41,955 bases of DNA from contig NZ_LFXL01000054.1 in assembly GCF_001270745.1 (NCBI RefSeq), positions 1 to 41,955 of the forward strand, in the 5' to 3' direction. The position numbers were made by a program, and so were the translations under genes. Source of the DNA: Jiangella muralis (GTDB taxonomy: Bacteria > Actinomycetota > Actinomycetes > Jiangellales > Jiangellaceae). The number at the start of each line of letters is the position of its first letter. Position 1 is the first letter of the stretch. Below are positions 31,665 through 40,340 of this stretch, piece after piece. The notes beneath the pieces are model-generated. The model did no database searches, had not been told where the DNA came from, and saw only the letters and a program-made list of their open reading frames with translations.

Positions 31665-33542
31665 GTGTCGCACGAGCTGCTGGTGGTGGCCGGCGCTGGG
31701 CGAGGCGGTACGGCCGCCGCGCGCAGCAGTGCCGTCCAGCGGGCCGCCGCCCTGCTGCCGGGCGCACAGTCCCACGACCACGCCGAGACCGCGACGGCCG
31801 CCGCCGCGCTGGTGACCTGTTCACCGGCCGGCGGCGGCGCCGGGTCGGTACGCCGGACCGGCGACACACTGCAGGTGGCCGTCGGCGTCCCCGAGGTCAC
31901 GGCCGATCCGGCCGCCGGCATCGGGCTGGACCGCACGGCCGGCGCCGAGGGCCGGCACGTGGTGGTCACAGCCGGCGCCGACGGGACGGTCGAGGTCCGC
32001 AACGACGGCGTCGGTATGATCCCGGTCTTCTGGGCGCTGGCCGACGACCAACTCCTCGTCTCGACCCACCTGGCGTCGCTGGTGTCGCTGGGTGCGCCGC
32101 CCGCCGTCGACGAGCTGGGCCTGCTCGAGTACCTGACGATGCTGCACCCGATCGGCGAACGCACGGTGCTGGCGGCGGGCCGGATCCTGCCGGCGGGCGG
32201 CACGCTGACCTGGCGGCCCGGCGGGCCGGCCGAGGTGACGTCCACGCCGATCTTCCTGCCGTCCAGCACCCGGCTCACCGACGACGAGGCCGTGGCCGAG
32301 TTCCGCGAGCTGTGGCCGTCCGTCATCGCCGGCATCCTCGACCGTCACCCGGCCGCCCGCACCGCGGTGAGCCTCAGCGGCGGGCTCGACAGCCGGGCCG
32401 TCGCCGCCACCGTCAGCGACCTCGGCGCCGAACTGACGACGTTCACGTACGGCTCCCGGCGCAACCGCGAGACGCGCATCGCCGCCCTGGTCGCCGACCG
32501 CGTGCGGCTGCCGCACCTGACGCTGCCGGTGACCGACGACCGCCTGCTGGCCGACGCCGTCGCCGAGACGACCCGCCTCGACGGCGCGCACACCCCCGCG
32601 GAGCTGTACGACACCTGGTTCCTCGACGCCATCCGGGCGCAGGCCGGCACCGTCATCAACGGGCACGCGGGCGGTCCGCTCTGGGGCGACGAGAAGGCGC
32701 ACGGGCTGACCGGCCGGCCGGAGATCATGCGGGCGGTCTGGAGCCGGTACGCGGGAGCGGTGCCGTACCTCCAGCCGTACCTGGCCGACGCCGGCCTGGC
32801 CGCGGGGATGGCCGCCGCGGTCCAGGAGAGCATCCTGGACTCGCTGCGGCCCTGGGACTTCGCCGAGCGCTCGGACCAGATCACGTTCTGGCAGGTGGCC
32901 AACCGGCAGACCCGCTGGGGCAACATGATGGTCAACGCCATGCGGCGCGGCGGCGTGTACGTCGAGACGCCCTTCCTGGACGGCCGGTTCCTCGAGTACC
33001 TGACCCGGCTGCGGCCGGAGCACCGCCGCAACGGGCGCCTCTACCTGCGCATCCACCGCGAGGCGATCACGCGCACCGCCGACATCCCGCGCAGCGACGA
33101 CGGCAACCCGCCGGCCGCCCTGACGCACCTCTTCTGGACCGGTGACGAGTCGTTCCGCCGGCAGTGGCTGCGGATGACCGCCGAGCACCCGGTCTCCGGG
33201 CTGCGCCGCGGCGGGCGACGCGCCACGGGCCGGCTCGCCGCGGTCGCGCGCGCCCGGACCGGCGTCTCCTACTTCGCCGACGTCCTTGACGAGAAGTCGG
33301 CGGTGTTCCCGGCCGAGCTGCTGCTCCGGACCAGGCCCGTCTACGCGGACCGGCTGGCCGCCATGCTGCGCGCGGGCGCCGAGGCCGGCGGCGTCCTGAA
33401 GGGCGACGTCCTCGCCGACGCGGCCGACGCCGTCGCCGCGGGCCGCCCGACGGCCCCGCCGCTGCTGCTCGCGCGGGTCGCCACCGCGGCCCTGTGGACC
33501 GCCGACTTCGCCCAGCGGCACCGTGCCGCGGCTGTAAGCTAA
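31665..33542 (+). CDS. Asparagine-synthetase-like ATP-dependent amide ligase
   Basis: A 625-residue protein of the AsnB superfamily. The PP-loop is SGGLDSRAVAA (from Ser238), with the later segments FTYGSRRNRETRIA and a C-terminal helical part. The N-terminal region lacks a Cys2 nucleophile, so it cannot release ammonia from glutamine by the usual route. In this it resembles lasso-peptide cyclases and the AsnB-like proteins in polysaccharide loci. It probably adenylates a carboxylate and joins it to an amine, for example a uronic acid or peptide. The GTG start has GGGGGA upstream. The last codon and stop lie in the palindrome before fic. The substrate is unknown. Confidence 0.85.
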   Translation: MSHELLVVAGAGRGGTAAARSSAVQRAAALLPGAQSHDHAETATAAAALVTCSPAGGGAGSVRRTGDTLQVAVGVPEVTADPAAGIGLDRTAGAEGRHVVVTAGADGTVEVRNDGVGMIPVFWALADDQLLVSTHLASLVSLGAPPAVDELGLLEYLTMLHPIGERTVLAAGRILPAGGTLTWRPGGPAEVTSTPIFLPSSTRLTDDEAVAEFRELWPSVIAGILDRHPAARTAVSLSGGLDSRAVAATVSDLGAELTTFTYGSRRNRETRIAALVADRVRLPHLTLPVTDDRLLADAVAETTRLDGAHTPAELYDTWFLDAIRAQAGTVINGHAGGPLWGDEKAHGLTGRPEIMRAVWSRYAGAVPYLQPYLADAGLAAGMAAAVQESILDSLRPWDFAERSDQITFWQVANRQTRWGNMMVNAMRRGGVYVETPFLDGRFLEYLTRLRPEHRRNGRLYLRIHREAITRTADIPRSDDGNPPAALTHLFWTGDESFRRQWLRMTAEHPVSGLRRGGRRATGRLAAVARARTGVSYFADVLDEKSAVFPAELLLRTRPVYADRLAAMLRAGAEAGGVLKGDVLADAADAVAAGRPTAPPLLLARVATAALWTADFAQRHRAAAVS

Positions 33543-33565
33543 GGTTAATCGATAACCTTAGCTTA
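33535..33565. promoter_or_regulatory. Perfect 13-bp-arm palindrome, probable operator of the fic gene
   Basis: TAAGCTAAGGTTA (33535-33547) and its exact complement TAACCTTAGCTTA (33553-33565) flank ATCGA. The site contains the stop codon of the ligase gene (33540-33542), lies 20 bp before the fic ATG and holds TANNNT hexamers such as TAACCT. It is AT-rich in a very GC-rich genome, which makes chance unlikely. The AGGTTA/TAACCT cores resemble a DtxR/IdeR iron box, but the spacer is 5 bp instead of 3. Binding by the Fic protein's own winged-helix domain is an attractive alternative. Confidence 0.75.
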
Positions 33566-33584
33566 GAGGGGCGGTCGGCCAAGG

Positions 33585-34859
33585 ATGGCGACCTACGTCA
33601 GCCGGCAGTGGACGGCACGGTTCGAGGGCATGAGCCGCCGCGACCGCGGCGGTTGTTCCTACGAGGCCTACCTCCCCGACCCGTTGACGGGGTGGACGCC
33701 CACGCTTCCCGGCGACCTCGCCGCGGACATCGCCGACGCGGAAGCCGCCGTCGCCGAGCTCAACCGGAACGGCACCCGTCATGTCAGCCTGGACGGACTC
33801 GCCCGCTTCCTGCTGCGAGCGGAATCGGTCGCGTCATCGAGGATCGAAGGGTTGCACGCCGGCCCGCGCCGGCTCATCGAGGCCGAAGCCGCCCTGTCCC
33901 GAGGCGGCGGCACACCCGATCAGGTCGCCGTCGAGGTTCTGGGGAACGTCGCGGCGATGGAGTCCGCCATCGACCTGGCCACCCACCCACCCGGCCTCGA
34001 CCTGGCCGACGTCCTGACGGTCCATCGGGTCCTGATGAAGCGATCCCCTACGCCGGAGCTCGGCGGCGTGGTGCGGGACCGGCAGAACTGGGTCGGCGGG
34101 AGCTCCTACAATCCCTGCGCCGCCGACTTCGTGCCACCGCCACCCGAGCACGTCGAGGATCTGCTGCACGACCTCGTCGGCTACGCGTCCGGCGACGACC
34201 ACTCGCCGCTGGTCCAGGCCGCGCTCGCACATGCCCAGTTCGAGACGATCCACCCGTTCGGTGACGGCAACGGACGGGCCGGGCGGGCGCTCATCCACAT
34301 CGTGCTGCGTCGCCGCGGCCTCGCACCTCGCTTCGTCCCGCCGATCAGCCTCGTCCTGGCCACGTGGTCGAAGGACTACGTCTCGGGCCTGACCTCGTTC
34401 CGCCACGTGGGAGAGGCGAACAGCCCGGCGCGTTCGGAGGCCGCCTCCACCTGGCTGCGGATGTTCGCCATGGCCACCCGCCGGGCGTGCGCCGACGCGC
34501 AGGTGTATGCGACGAGGATCGACGAATTGGTGCGGCAGTGGCGAGCTGACCTCGGCCGGGTCCGAGCCGGTTCGGCCCTCGACCTCCTCCTCGCCGTGCT
34601 TCCCGGGGTTCCTCTGATCACCGTCGACTCCGTCGCCGCGTTGACCCAGCGGTCGGCCGTCGCGGCGAGCGCCGCCGTCAACCGGCTCGTCGAGGCCGGC
34701 GTTCTGGTCCAGCGCAACATCGGGAGGCAGCGCCATCGCGTCTTCGAGGCGCCGGCCGTGCTCGCCCTCTTCACGTCGCTGGAGCGGGCACTCGCCAGCC
34801 CGACGGGCGACACGATCACGTCCGAGCCGGTACGTCCGGTCCCCCGTTCCGGCCGGTGA
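33585..34859 (+). CDS. Fic-domain AMPylase-like protein with winged-helix C-terminus
   Basis: A 424-residue class II Fic protein. The catalytic motif is H223-PFGDGNGRAGR (HxFx(D/E)GNGRxxR), which transfers AMP from ATP to a target side chain. The inhibitory helix is S84-SRIE88-G ([ST]xxxE[GN]) and would block ATP until displaced. A Fic_N segment precedes it (YEAYLPDPL and ADAEAAVAEL). The C-terminal 100 residues (SVAALTQRSAVAASAAVNRLVEAGVLVQRN) are a winged helix. Such proteins can bind their own promoter, and the palindrome at 33535-33565 is a candidate site. No antitoxin gene is adjacent. It may be a genomic passenger in the glycan locus. It overlaps the convergent GT2 by 44 bp. Confidence 0.92.
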   Translation: MATYVSRQWTARFEGMSRRDRGGCSYEAYLPDPLTGWTPTLPGDLAADIADAEAAVAELNRNGTRHVSLDGLARFLLRAESVASSRIEGLHAGPRRLIEAEAALSRGGGTPDQVAVEVLGNVAAMESAIDLATHPPGLDLADVLTVHRVLMKRSPTPELGGVVRDRQNWVGGSSYNPCAADFVPPPPEHVEDLLHDLVGYASGDDHSPLVQAALAHAQFETIHPFGDGNGRAGRALIHIVLRRRGLAPRFVPPISLVLATWSKDYVSGLTSFRHVGEANSPARSEAASTWLRMFAMATRRACADAQVYATRIDELVRQWRADLGRVRAGSALDLLLAVLPGVPLITVDSVAALTQRSAVAASAAVNRLVEAGVLVQRNIGRQRHRVFEAPAVLALFTSLERALASPTGDTITSEPVRPVPRSGR

Positions 34860-35796
34860 CCGGCGGCGGAACCCGGCCGCGGAGGAGCGCCCCCAGCGCG
34901 GCCCGGCTGGTCCGCCGTCCCAGCGCGGCACGCACCGCCTCGTTGAACACGACGACGCCCCAGTACACCGCGGAGCGCAGCGGGCCGTGCCGCTTGCGGT
35001 AGAGCTTGGTGCGGTTCACCGCCACCAGGCTCCACAGCCACGGCGAGCGCTCCATGTCGCCGCCGGGATGCGTCGCGACCGCGTCGCGGACGTAGCCGAT
35101 GCGGAAGCCGGCGTCGCGGGCGCGCAGGGCGTAGTCGGTCTCCTCGGAGTAGAGGAAGAACTCCTCCGACCACGGCCCGACGGCGTCGAGCACCCGGCGG
35201 GACAGGAACATCGCCGCACCGGTGGCCCAGTCGGCGGTGGCGCCGTCGACGTACCGGGACGGGTCGCGGATCTGGTCGCCGAGCAGCGGGAAGCGGGCCG
35301 CGCGGTGGCCGCCGAGCACGGCCTCACCGATCGCCCGCGCGATGGTCGGTTCGCGCCGCAGCGAGAACTTCAGCCGCCCGGTCGCGTCGACGATGCGGGG
35401 CACCGCGATGCCCACGGCGGGGTCGGCCTCGACGGCGTCGAGCAGCCGGCCGACCGCGCCCGGCGCCAGGACGGCGTCCGGGTTCAGCACCAGGATGCCG
35501 CGCCGCGCCCGCACGTGCCCGATGCCGAGGTTGAGGCCCGCGCCGTAGCCGAGGTTCGCGCCCGCCTTCACCGCGACGGCCCAGGGCGCCAGCTCGACCA
35601 CCCGCTCGACGGTGCCGTCGGCGGAGTCGTTGTCGACGACCACCACCTGCGCCGACCCGAGGCCGTCGAGCGCCGCCGGCAGCGCCCGCAGGAACCGCTC
35701 GACGATCGCGGCGCTGTTGTAGGTGACCGTGACCAGGACGACGTCCGCCACCGGTGCGCCGTCGTCGACGGCCGCGGGGGCCGGCACCGGTGACAT
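34816..35796 (-). CDS. Family 2 glycosyltransferase (rhamnosyltransferase-like)
   Basis: A 326-residue GT-A enzyme: VTVTYNSAAIVERFLRALP, VVDNDSADGTVE, LVLNPDAVLAPGAVGRLL with the NPDA metal-binding motif, and the acceptor loop ATGAAMFLSRRVLDAVGPWSEEFFLYSEETDYALRA with the E-E-T-D-Y motif of WbbL/GlfT-like transferases. The last 60 residues hold hydrophobic and Arg-rich segments. The ATG overlaps the previous gene's TGA by one base (TGATG). It is last of a four-gene minus operon. The likely donor is dTDP-rhamnose or UDP-galactofuranose, by family. Confidence 0.88.
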   Translation of the reverse strand: MSPVPAPAAVDDGAPVADVVLVTVTYNSAAIVERFLRALPAALDGLGSAQVVVVDNDSADGTVERVVELAPWAVAVKAGANLGYGAGLNLGIGHVRARRGILVLNPDAVLAPGAVGRLLDAVEADPAVGIAVPRIVDATGRLKFSLRREPTIARAIGEAVLGGHRAARFPLLGDQIRDPSRYVDGATADWATGAAMFLSRRVLDAVGPWSEEFFLYSEETDYALRARDAGFRIGYVRDAVATHPGGDMERSPWLWSLVAVNRTKLYRKRHGPLRSAVYWGVVVFNEAVRAALGRRTSRAALGALLRGRVPPPVTGRNGGPDVPART

Positions 35797-36641
35797 CACC
35801 ACGTCGCCGGCTTCCCGACCAGCCGCTGCACCCGGTTGCGCACCGCCTTGGCGCGGCGCCGCCAGCCGCGGTAGGCGTTCGGGTTCAGCGACGCCGTCTG
35901 CAGGACGTAGGCGCTCTGCCGCAGCTGGGCGAGCCAGTCGTCGACCGTCCGGACGCCGTTGGCCTGCGCCGAGAGCGGCATCCGCGCGGCCAGCTCGGCG
36001 TCGGTGCGGACCAGCGTGTGCGGCGAGCGCGGGTCGTCCATGTGGTCCTCGCGGACGAACGGGACGTAGTAGCCGTTGACGCCGCCGGCGCGGGCCACCC
36101 GCAGGCAGTAGCCGGTGAACGACTCCGCCTCGCCGAGCACGCCGAGCCGCTCGACGAACGACCGGGGCATCAGGTAGCCGCTGCCCTGGACCCACAGGTT
36201 GCGCATCAGCTGGTGGCCGTCGCGGAACGTCTGGGTCTTCCGCCGGGCCAGCTCGGGCCGGAGGTCCTCGTCGGGGTGCCGCCAGCTGCCGATGACGCCG
36301 AAGTCCGGGTTCGCGTCGTGCGCCGCGGTGAAGGTGTCCAGCCAGCCGGGCGCGACCAGGCAGTCGTCGTCGACCTTGGACACGAACCGCGCCTCGGACT
36401 CCGTCCACAGCCAGGTCGTCGGCGGGCGCAGCCGGACGTTCTCGCGGCTGTGGTGGTAGCGGAACACCCTGGGGTCGTCGCGGTAGGGCCGCAGCGCCTC
36501 GATGGTGGCTTCGTCGTCGCCGTTGTGCCACAGCCAGACGCGGTCGTCCGGGCCGCAGGTCTCCAGCAGCCGCGGCAGGCTCAGGTGCAGGTAGCCGGCG
36601 CTGCGGTAGGTGATCATGACGATGTCGGCGCGGTGCCCCAT
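35796..36641 (-). CDS. Family 2 glycosyltransferase
   Basis: A 281-residue GT-A protein with DIVMITYRSAGYLHLSLPRLLE, WLWHNGDDEAT and a KVDDDCLVAPGWLDTF metal motif (DDD). The middle (YCLRVARAGGVNGYYVPFVREDHMDDP) resembles GT families of actinobacterial glycan loci. The first and last bases overlap its neighbours (TGATG both ends), so it is translationally coupled to both. Donor and acceptor are unknown. Confidence 0.85.
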   Translation of the reverse strand: MGHRADIVMITYRSAGYLHLSLPRLLETCGPDDRVWLWHNGDDEATIEALRPYRDDPRVFRYHHSRENVRLRPPTTWLWTESEARFVSKVDDDCLVAPGWLDTFTAAHDANPDFGVIGSWRHPDEDLRPELARRKTQTFRDGHQLMRNLWVQGSGYLMPRSFVERLGVLGEAESFTGYCLRVARAGGVNGYYVPFVREDHMDDPRSPHTLVRTDAELAARMPLSAQANGVRTVDDWLAQLRQSAYVLQTASLNPNAYRGWRRRAKAVRNRVQRLVGKPATW

Positions 36642-37888
36642 CACGCCACCTCCCGCATCGGGCGCGGCTCGGGCTCGCGCAGCCGCTTGGCCTTGATCCG
36701 GCGCAGCGTGCCGGCCGTCGACCGGAGCTTGTCGCGCCAGCCCAGCGCCAGCCAGAGCCGGAACGACGGCAGGCCGGTGTAGTCGGGCGCGAGCAGCCCG
36801 GCCAGCCGCATCGTCCGGACCCGGGCCCAGACGGCGCCGCGGGTCGCGGCCAGGTTCGGCTGCGACTGCGGCAGCCGCTCCAGCGGGATCGGGCCGCCCT
36901 CGACGGCGCCGTCGCGCAGCGCCGCCTCGAGCGCGGCCCGGCCGGCCTCGGTCCGGACCACGACCAGCGACCGCCCCGGCTCGCCGTCGCGCACCGTCCG
37001 GTACCAGGGGTCGCCGACGGCGAGGTCGGCGAACTCGCTGGTGTGGTCCGGGCAGATCATGCACCGCCACTGCCGGTGTTTCTGCAGCGTCTCGCCCCAG
37101 GACTCCTCGTAGCTGAACGACGGCGTCCGGCCGTCGCCGGTGCGCAGCCGGAACCGGCCCGGCCAGCCCTCGCCGCGGTAGTCGAGCTGCGTGACGTCGT
37201 CAGGGTCGACGCCGAGCCGCCGGACCACCTCCTCGGTGCCCTGGGTGGTCGGTGTGCCGGCGCAGAAGATGCCGATGGTCAGTTCGACCTTCGCGGCCAG
37301 CGACGGCCGCAGCCGCGCCGCCTGCCGGGCGGCGGCGATGTCGCACGGCTTGCCGACGACGACGCTGCGCCCGTCGGCGTCCTCGACGAGGTCCAGCCGC
37401 TCCCCCGGGCTGGCCGGCGAGTACCGCGAGCCGGCCGCGGCGACGATGTCGCCGTACGTGCGGTTGCGGACGGTCTCGTTCTCCAGCGGGGCGTCCGCGC
37501 GGGCCTGCACCTGCAGCACGCCGGTGGCCGCGCCCGACGTGACGGCGTGCGCGGCGAGCGCGCTGATCACGCCGCCGGACGAGCCCCGGTGCCGGACCTC
37601 GGGATCGGTGGCCCAGCACTCGTAGAGCGCCAGGATCGGTCCCCAGCTGCCCCCCAGCGGAGCGCCGTCCAGCGCGCCGGCCTCGTGCTCCAGCCGCGCC
37701 CCCGGGCAGGCCGCGAGCGCCGCGCCGGCCACCCGGCCGTTGACGCTCGCGATCGGCAGCGGCCGGCGCCCGGCGCCCGGCACGTCGGCCATCCGCAGCG
37801 CCTCGGGCTCGAGGAACGCGCAGGTGCCGCAGCCGCTGCACAGGTGCGCGTCGACGACCTCCTGGATCGAGCCGGGCCTGGTGGTCAC
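36641..37888 (-). CDS. FrhB-like iron-sulfur/flavin protein of the polysaccharide locus
   Basis: A 415-residue protein resembling the F420-hydrogenase/dehydrogenase beta-subunit family (FrhB, N- and C-terminal domains). CSGCGTC (Cys-x2-Cys-x2-Cys, near residue 17) is a partial 4Fe-4S motif, RHRGSSGGVISALAAHAV is the N-terminal flavin region, and RCMICPDHTSEFADLAVGDPWYR is the C-terminal conserved block. In exopolysaccharide clusters it is usually next to pyruvyl transferases, as here. Its real role there is unknown, possibly redox tailoring of the sugar. GTG at 37888 overlaps the upstream stop by 4 bp. Confidence 0.85.
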   Translation of the reverse strand: MTTRPGSIQEVVDAHLCSGCGTCAFLEPEALRMADVPGAGRRPLPIASVNGRVAGAALAACPGARLEHEAGALDGAPLGGSWGPILALYECWATDPEVRHRGSSGGVISALAAHAVTSGAATGVLQVQARADAPLENETVRNRTYGDIVAAAGSRYSPASPGERLDLVEDADGRSVVVGKPCDIAAARQAARLRPSLAAKVELTIGIFCAGTPTTQGTEEVVRRLGVDPDDVTQLDYRGEGWPGRFRLRTGDGRTPSFSYEESWGETLQKHRQWRCMICPDHTSEFADLAVGDPWYRTVRDGEPGRSLVVVRTEAGRAALEAALRDGAVEGGPIPLERLPQSQPNLAATRGAVWARVRTMRLAGLLAPDYTGLPSFRLWLALGWRDKLRSTAGTLRRIKAKRLREPEPRPMREVA

Positions 37889-39174
37889 GCGATCGCTCCC
37901 CGCCGGTCGGCGTCGTGCCGCCAGCCGAGCACGTCGTGGACGATGTCAGCGAGCTGCCCGCGGGCGCGGTCGACCACGCCGGGCACGGTCTCGGCCAGCA
38001 GGTCGCGGCTCGTGGCGCGCGCGTGGAACGAGGCCGCCATCGCCTCGACCGCGGCCGGCCCGGCGAGTTCGCGCGCGTCGGCGACCTGCGCGCCCATGCC
38101 GCAGGTCTCGAAGACACCCAGCGTCTTGAGGCTGTAGGCGTAGCCGAACGCCGGCACCTGCGACGACAGGGCGCCGATGGTGGCGTGCATGCGGCTGCCG
38201 GCGAACCAGTCGCACCGCGCGATGCACCACTTCAGCTCGGCCGCGTCGAGCTCCGGCGGCACGACGGCGGCCCGCTCGCGCTCGGCCGGGGTCAGCTCGC
38301 CCAGCACCTGCTCGATGGCGGCGATGTCGCTCTCGCCCTGGCCGCCGGGCACCTGCACGTGCGGCACCAGCAGCACCCGGGCGCCGGTCGCGATCAGGGC
38401 GCGGACCAGCTCGGTCATCGTCGCGATGTAATCGCCGGCCAGCCCGAACCGCTCTCGCCCAGCGGCATCGCGGAGCAGCCCGCTGACGTTGACGCCCGCC
38501 ACGACCTCGTCAGCGGCCCAGGCATCGACGACGTCGGCGACGTGCGGCGCCGGCCGGCGCGGCCGCAGCGCGAACGCGACATCGACGCCGTCGCGCAGCC
38601 GGGTGGTGTCGGCGCCCGGACCGGCCAGCTCGAGCAGCCGCTGGTAGCTGTGCGGGTCACGCGCGTAGGCCAGCGACGCCGAGCGGATCAGCCGCTGGGC
38701 GAGCACCTGCCCTTCGGGGGTGTCGAACGGGCCGTACGTCTGCGGTAGCAGCACCAGCGGCCGGCCGGCCCGCACCGCGGCCAGCTTCGGCGCGGCGACC
38801 GAGTGCAGCCGGACCGGTCCGTACAGGTCGGTGAAGCTGTCGCCGCCACTGATATCGGCGACGGCGTCGGCGCGGGCGATGCGCGCGGCGACCGCGTTGC
38901 CCCGGCCGCCGAAGGCCTGCGCGACCCGGATCTGTGCCCAGCTCTCCGGCCGGTGCCAGCGCCGTGACGTGCGGACGCCGGCGAACTCCACCGTCGTGGA
39001 CGGGTACCGCCCCGAGGTGTCGGGACGCACGCCCCAGCCGTCGTCGAACGCGGTGACCTGCCCGCCCGGCGCGACCGCGTCGATGACGTCCAGTACCGAG
39101 CGCCCGAGCGCTTCGACGCCTCTGTTGCCGTTGCCGATCGACGCGCCGGCAAGACAGAGTCGTATTCCCCCCAC
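37885..39174 (-). CDS. Polysaccharide pyruvyl transferase family protein
   Basis: A 429-residue member of the pyruvyl transferase family (CsaB/ExoV/AmsJ group), which adds a pyruvate ketal from phosphoenolpyruvate to sugars. LCLAGASIGNGNRGVEALGRSVLDVI is the N-terminal conserved start, SGGDSFTDLYG and LLPQTYGPFDTPEG lie in the middle, and SRMHATIGALSSQVPAFGYAYSLKTLGVFE is the C-terminal donor block with the conserved H. GTG at 39174 follows GGGGGGG. It is first of the minus operon ending with two GT2s. It diverges from the wzz-like gene across 140 bp, which holds a palindrome. Confidence 0.9.
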   Translation of the reverse strand: MGGIRLCLAGASIGNGNRGVEALGRSVLDVIDAVAPGGQVTAFDDGWGVRPDTSGRYPSTTVEFAGVRTSRRWHRPESWAQIRVAQAFGGRGNAVAARIARADAVADISGGDSFTDLYGPVRLHSVAAPKLAAVRAGRPLVLLPQTYGPFDTPEGQVLAQRLIRSASLAYARDPHSYQRLLELAGPGADTTRLRDGVDVAFALRPRRPAPHVADVVDAWAADEVVAGVNVSGLLRDAAGRERFGLAGDYIATMTELVRALIATGARVLLVPHVQVPGGQGESDIAAIEQVLGELTPAERERAAVVPPELDAAELKWCIARCDWFAGSRMHATIGALSSQVPAFGYAYSLKTLGVFETCGMGAQVADARELAGPAAVEAMAASFHARATSRDLLAETVPGVVDRARGQLADIVHDVLGWRHDADRRGAIA

Positions 39175-39241
39175 GTGGCCCCCCCACAGTGCAAGACACT
39201 GCAAGTATGTCCGACATCGGCGAATGACGCGACTGTTCGGC

Positions 39242-39270
39242 TTTGCCGTGCTCGTGATACCGCCTACCAT
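39242..39270 (+). promoter_or_regulatory. Candidate promoter of the Wzz-like and Wzy-like genes
   Basis: TTTGCC (39242-39247) and TACCAT (39265-39270) are separated by 17 bp, 45 bp before the GTG at 39315. The spacing is good but the -35 box is weak. Confidence 0.35.
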
Positions 39271-39291
39271 GGAGCAGGCCTCGTCATGGGG

Positions 39292-39303
39292 CAGCACGTG
39301 CTG
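39292..39303. promoter_or_regulatory. 12-bp palindrome CAGCACGTGCTG before the Wzz-like gene
   Basis: A perfect palindrome ends just before the GGGGGG ribosome site of the gene at 39315. It could be an operator, or an RNA hairpin that affects translation. No regulator is adjacent. Confidence 0.35.
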
Positions 39304-39314
39304 GGGGGCAATAC

Positions 39315-40340
39315 GTGGACGTCTGGCGAATCACTCTTGCGGCCTTGCGCCGCTGGTATGTCCTGCTGCCGCTGCTCGCGCTGACGGGCCTCGCCGCCGT
39401 CAGCGCCGGCAACAGCGTCGCGCCGGAGTACCAGGCCACCGCGACCATCATGTACGTGGCCGGACCCGGCGAGACCGAGCTGCCCAACCCGTACGGCGAC
39501 CTCAGCGGCGCCAACGAGGTCGCGACCATCGTGCTGAACAGCGTCGAGACGCGCGCTGCCCTTGCCGCCGCCGGCCACGGCGGCGCCTACGAGGTCACAC
39601 CCGAGTCGCGCAGCTCCATCGCCTACCTGTCCATCCGTTCCGGCGATCCCCAGGACGCCGTCGCCACCGGCACCGCGCTCATCGACGTCGCCACGGCGGA
39701 GCTGGTCAGCCGCCAGGAGGCGGCCGGCATCCCGCCGACGGCGCAGGTGAGCCTGCAGGTGCTCGAGCCGCCCACGGTCATCGCCGCCGTCCAGGAGGGC
39801 AAGCTGCGCATCCAGGCCGTGGTCGGCGTCATCGGCGCCGGCGTCTCGCTGCTCGTCGCGGTCCTGTTCGACGACATCGTCGGGCTCTGGAAGCGGGCCC
39901 GTGCCCGCGGCCTCGGCGGCGAGCGGAAGCGGGCCCGCGGCGACAAGCGCCGCGAGTCCGCGGCCGAGACCGCCACGCCCGAGACCGCCACGCCCGAGAC
40001 CGGCGCGGCCGAACCGGCGGCCGCAGCCGAACCGGCGGCCGAGTCGCCCCGCCGCAGGGCCGAGCCAGCCACCACGAACGGGTCCGCGCCCGACGACCAC
40101 GGCGGCCTCGGCACGGCCAGCCCGAGCATCAACAGCGCCATGATCAACACCAACGAGTGGGTCTGGCCGGGCGATCACGGCCTCGAGGAGGCCATCGAGC
40201 AGGAGCAGCGCGAACGGCCGCAGCGCAATCCGTTCTTCGACCCCGAGTTCACCAAGCGCCAGCTGCGCAAGACCAAGCGCGAGCAGGACGCCAGCCCCGA
40301 CGCCGAGCCCGCAGAGCCCGAGACCTCGCGGAAGCGATGA
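39315..40340 (+). CDS. Wzz-like chain-length determinant with long charged tail
   Basis: A 341-residue membrane protein: helix 1 (about 15-35, WYVLLPLLALTGLAAVSAG), an extracytoplasmic part (about 38-165) and helix 2 (about 166-190, VVGVIGAGVSLLVAVLFDDIVGLW). This is the two-helix layout of Wzz/capsular chain-length regulators. The remaining 150 residues form a charged cytoplasmic tail with Ala/Glu/Pro repeats (ETATPETATPETGAAEPAA) and a RKRARGDKRRE segment, and no BY-kinase domain. It probably sets polymer length with the Wzy-like protein encoded next. GGGGGG precedes the GTG by 6 nt. Its stop overlaps the polymerase ATG by 4 bp. Confidence 0.8.
   Translation: MDVWRITLAALRRWYVLLPLLALTGLAAVSAGNSVAPEYQATATIMYVAGPGETELPNPYGDLSGANEVATIVLNSVETRAALAAAGHGGAYEVTPESRSSIAYLSIRSGDPQDAVATGTALIDVATAELVSRQEAAGIPPTAQVSLQVLEPPTVIAAVQEGKLRIQAVVGVIGAGVSLLVAVLFDDIVGLWKRARARGLGGERKRARGDKRRESAAETATPETATPETGAAEPAAAAEPAAESPRRRAEPATTNGSAPDDHGGLGTASPSINSAMINTNEWVWPGDHGLEEAIEQEQRERPQRNPFFDPEFTKRQLRKTKREQDASPDAEPAEPETSRKR

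Noticed and set aside
33541-33560. A canonical DtxR/IdeR iron box
   Set aside because: AGGTTA and TAACCT are separated by 5 bp rather than the 3 bp of the consensus, so it is kept only as a resemblance.
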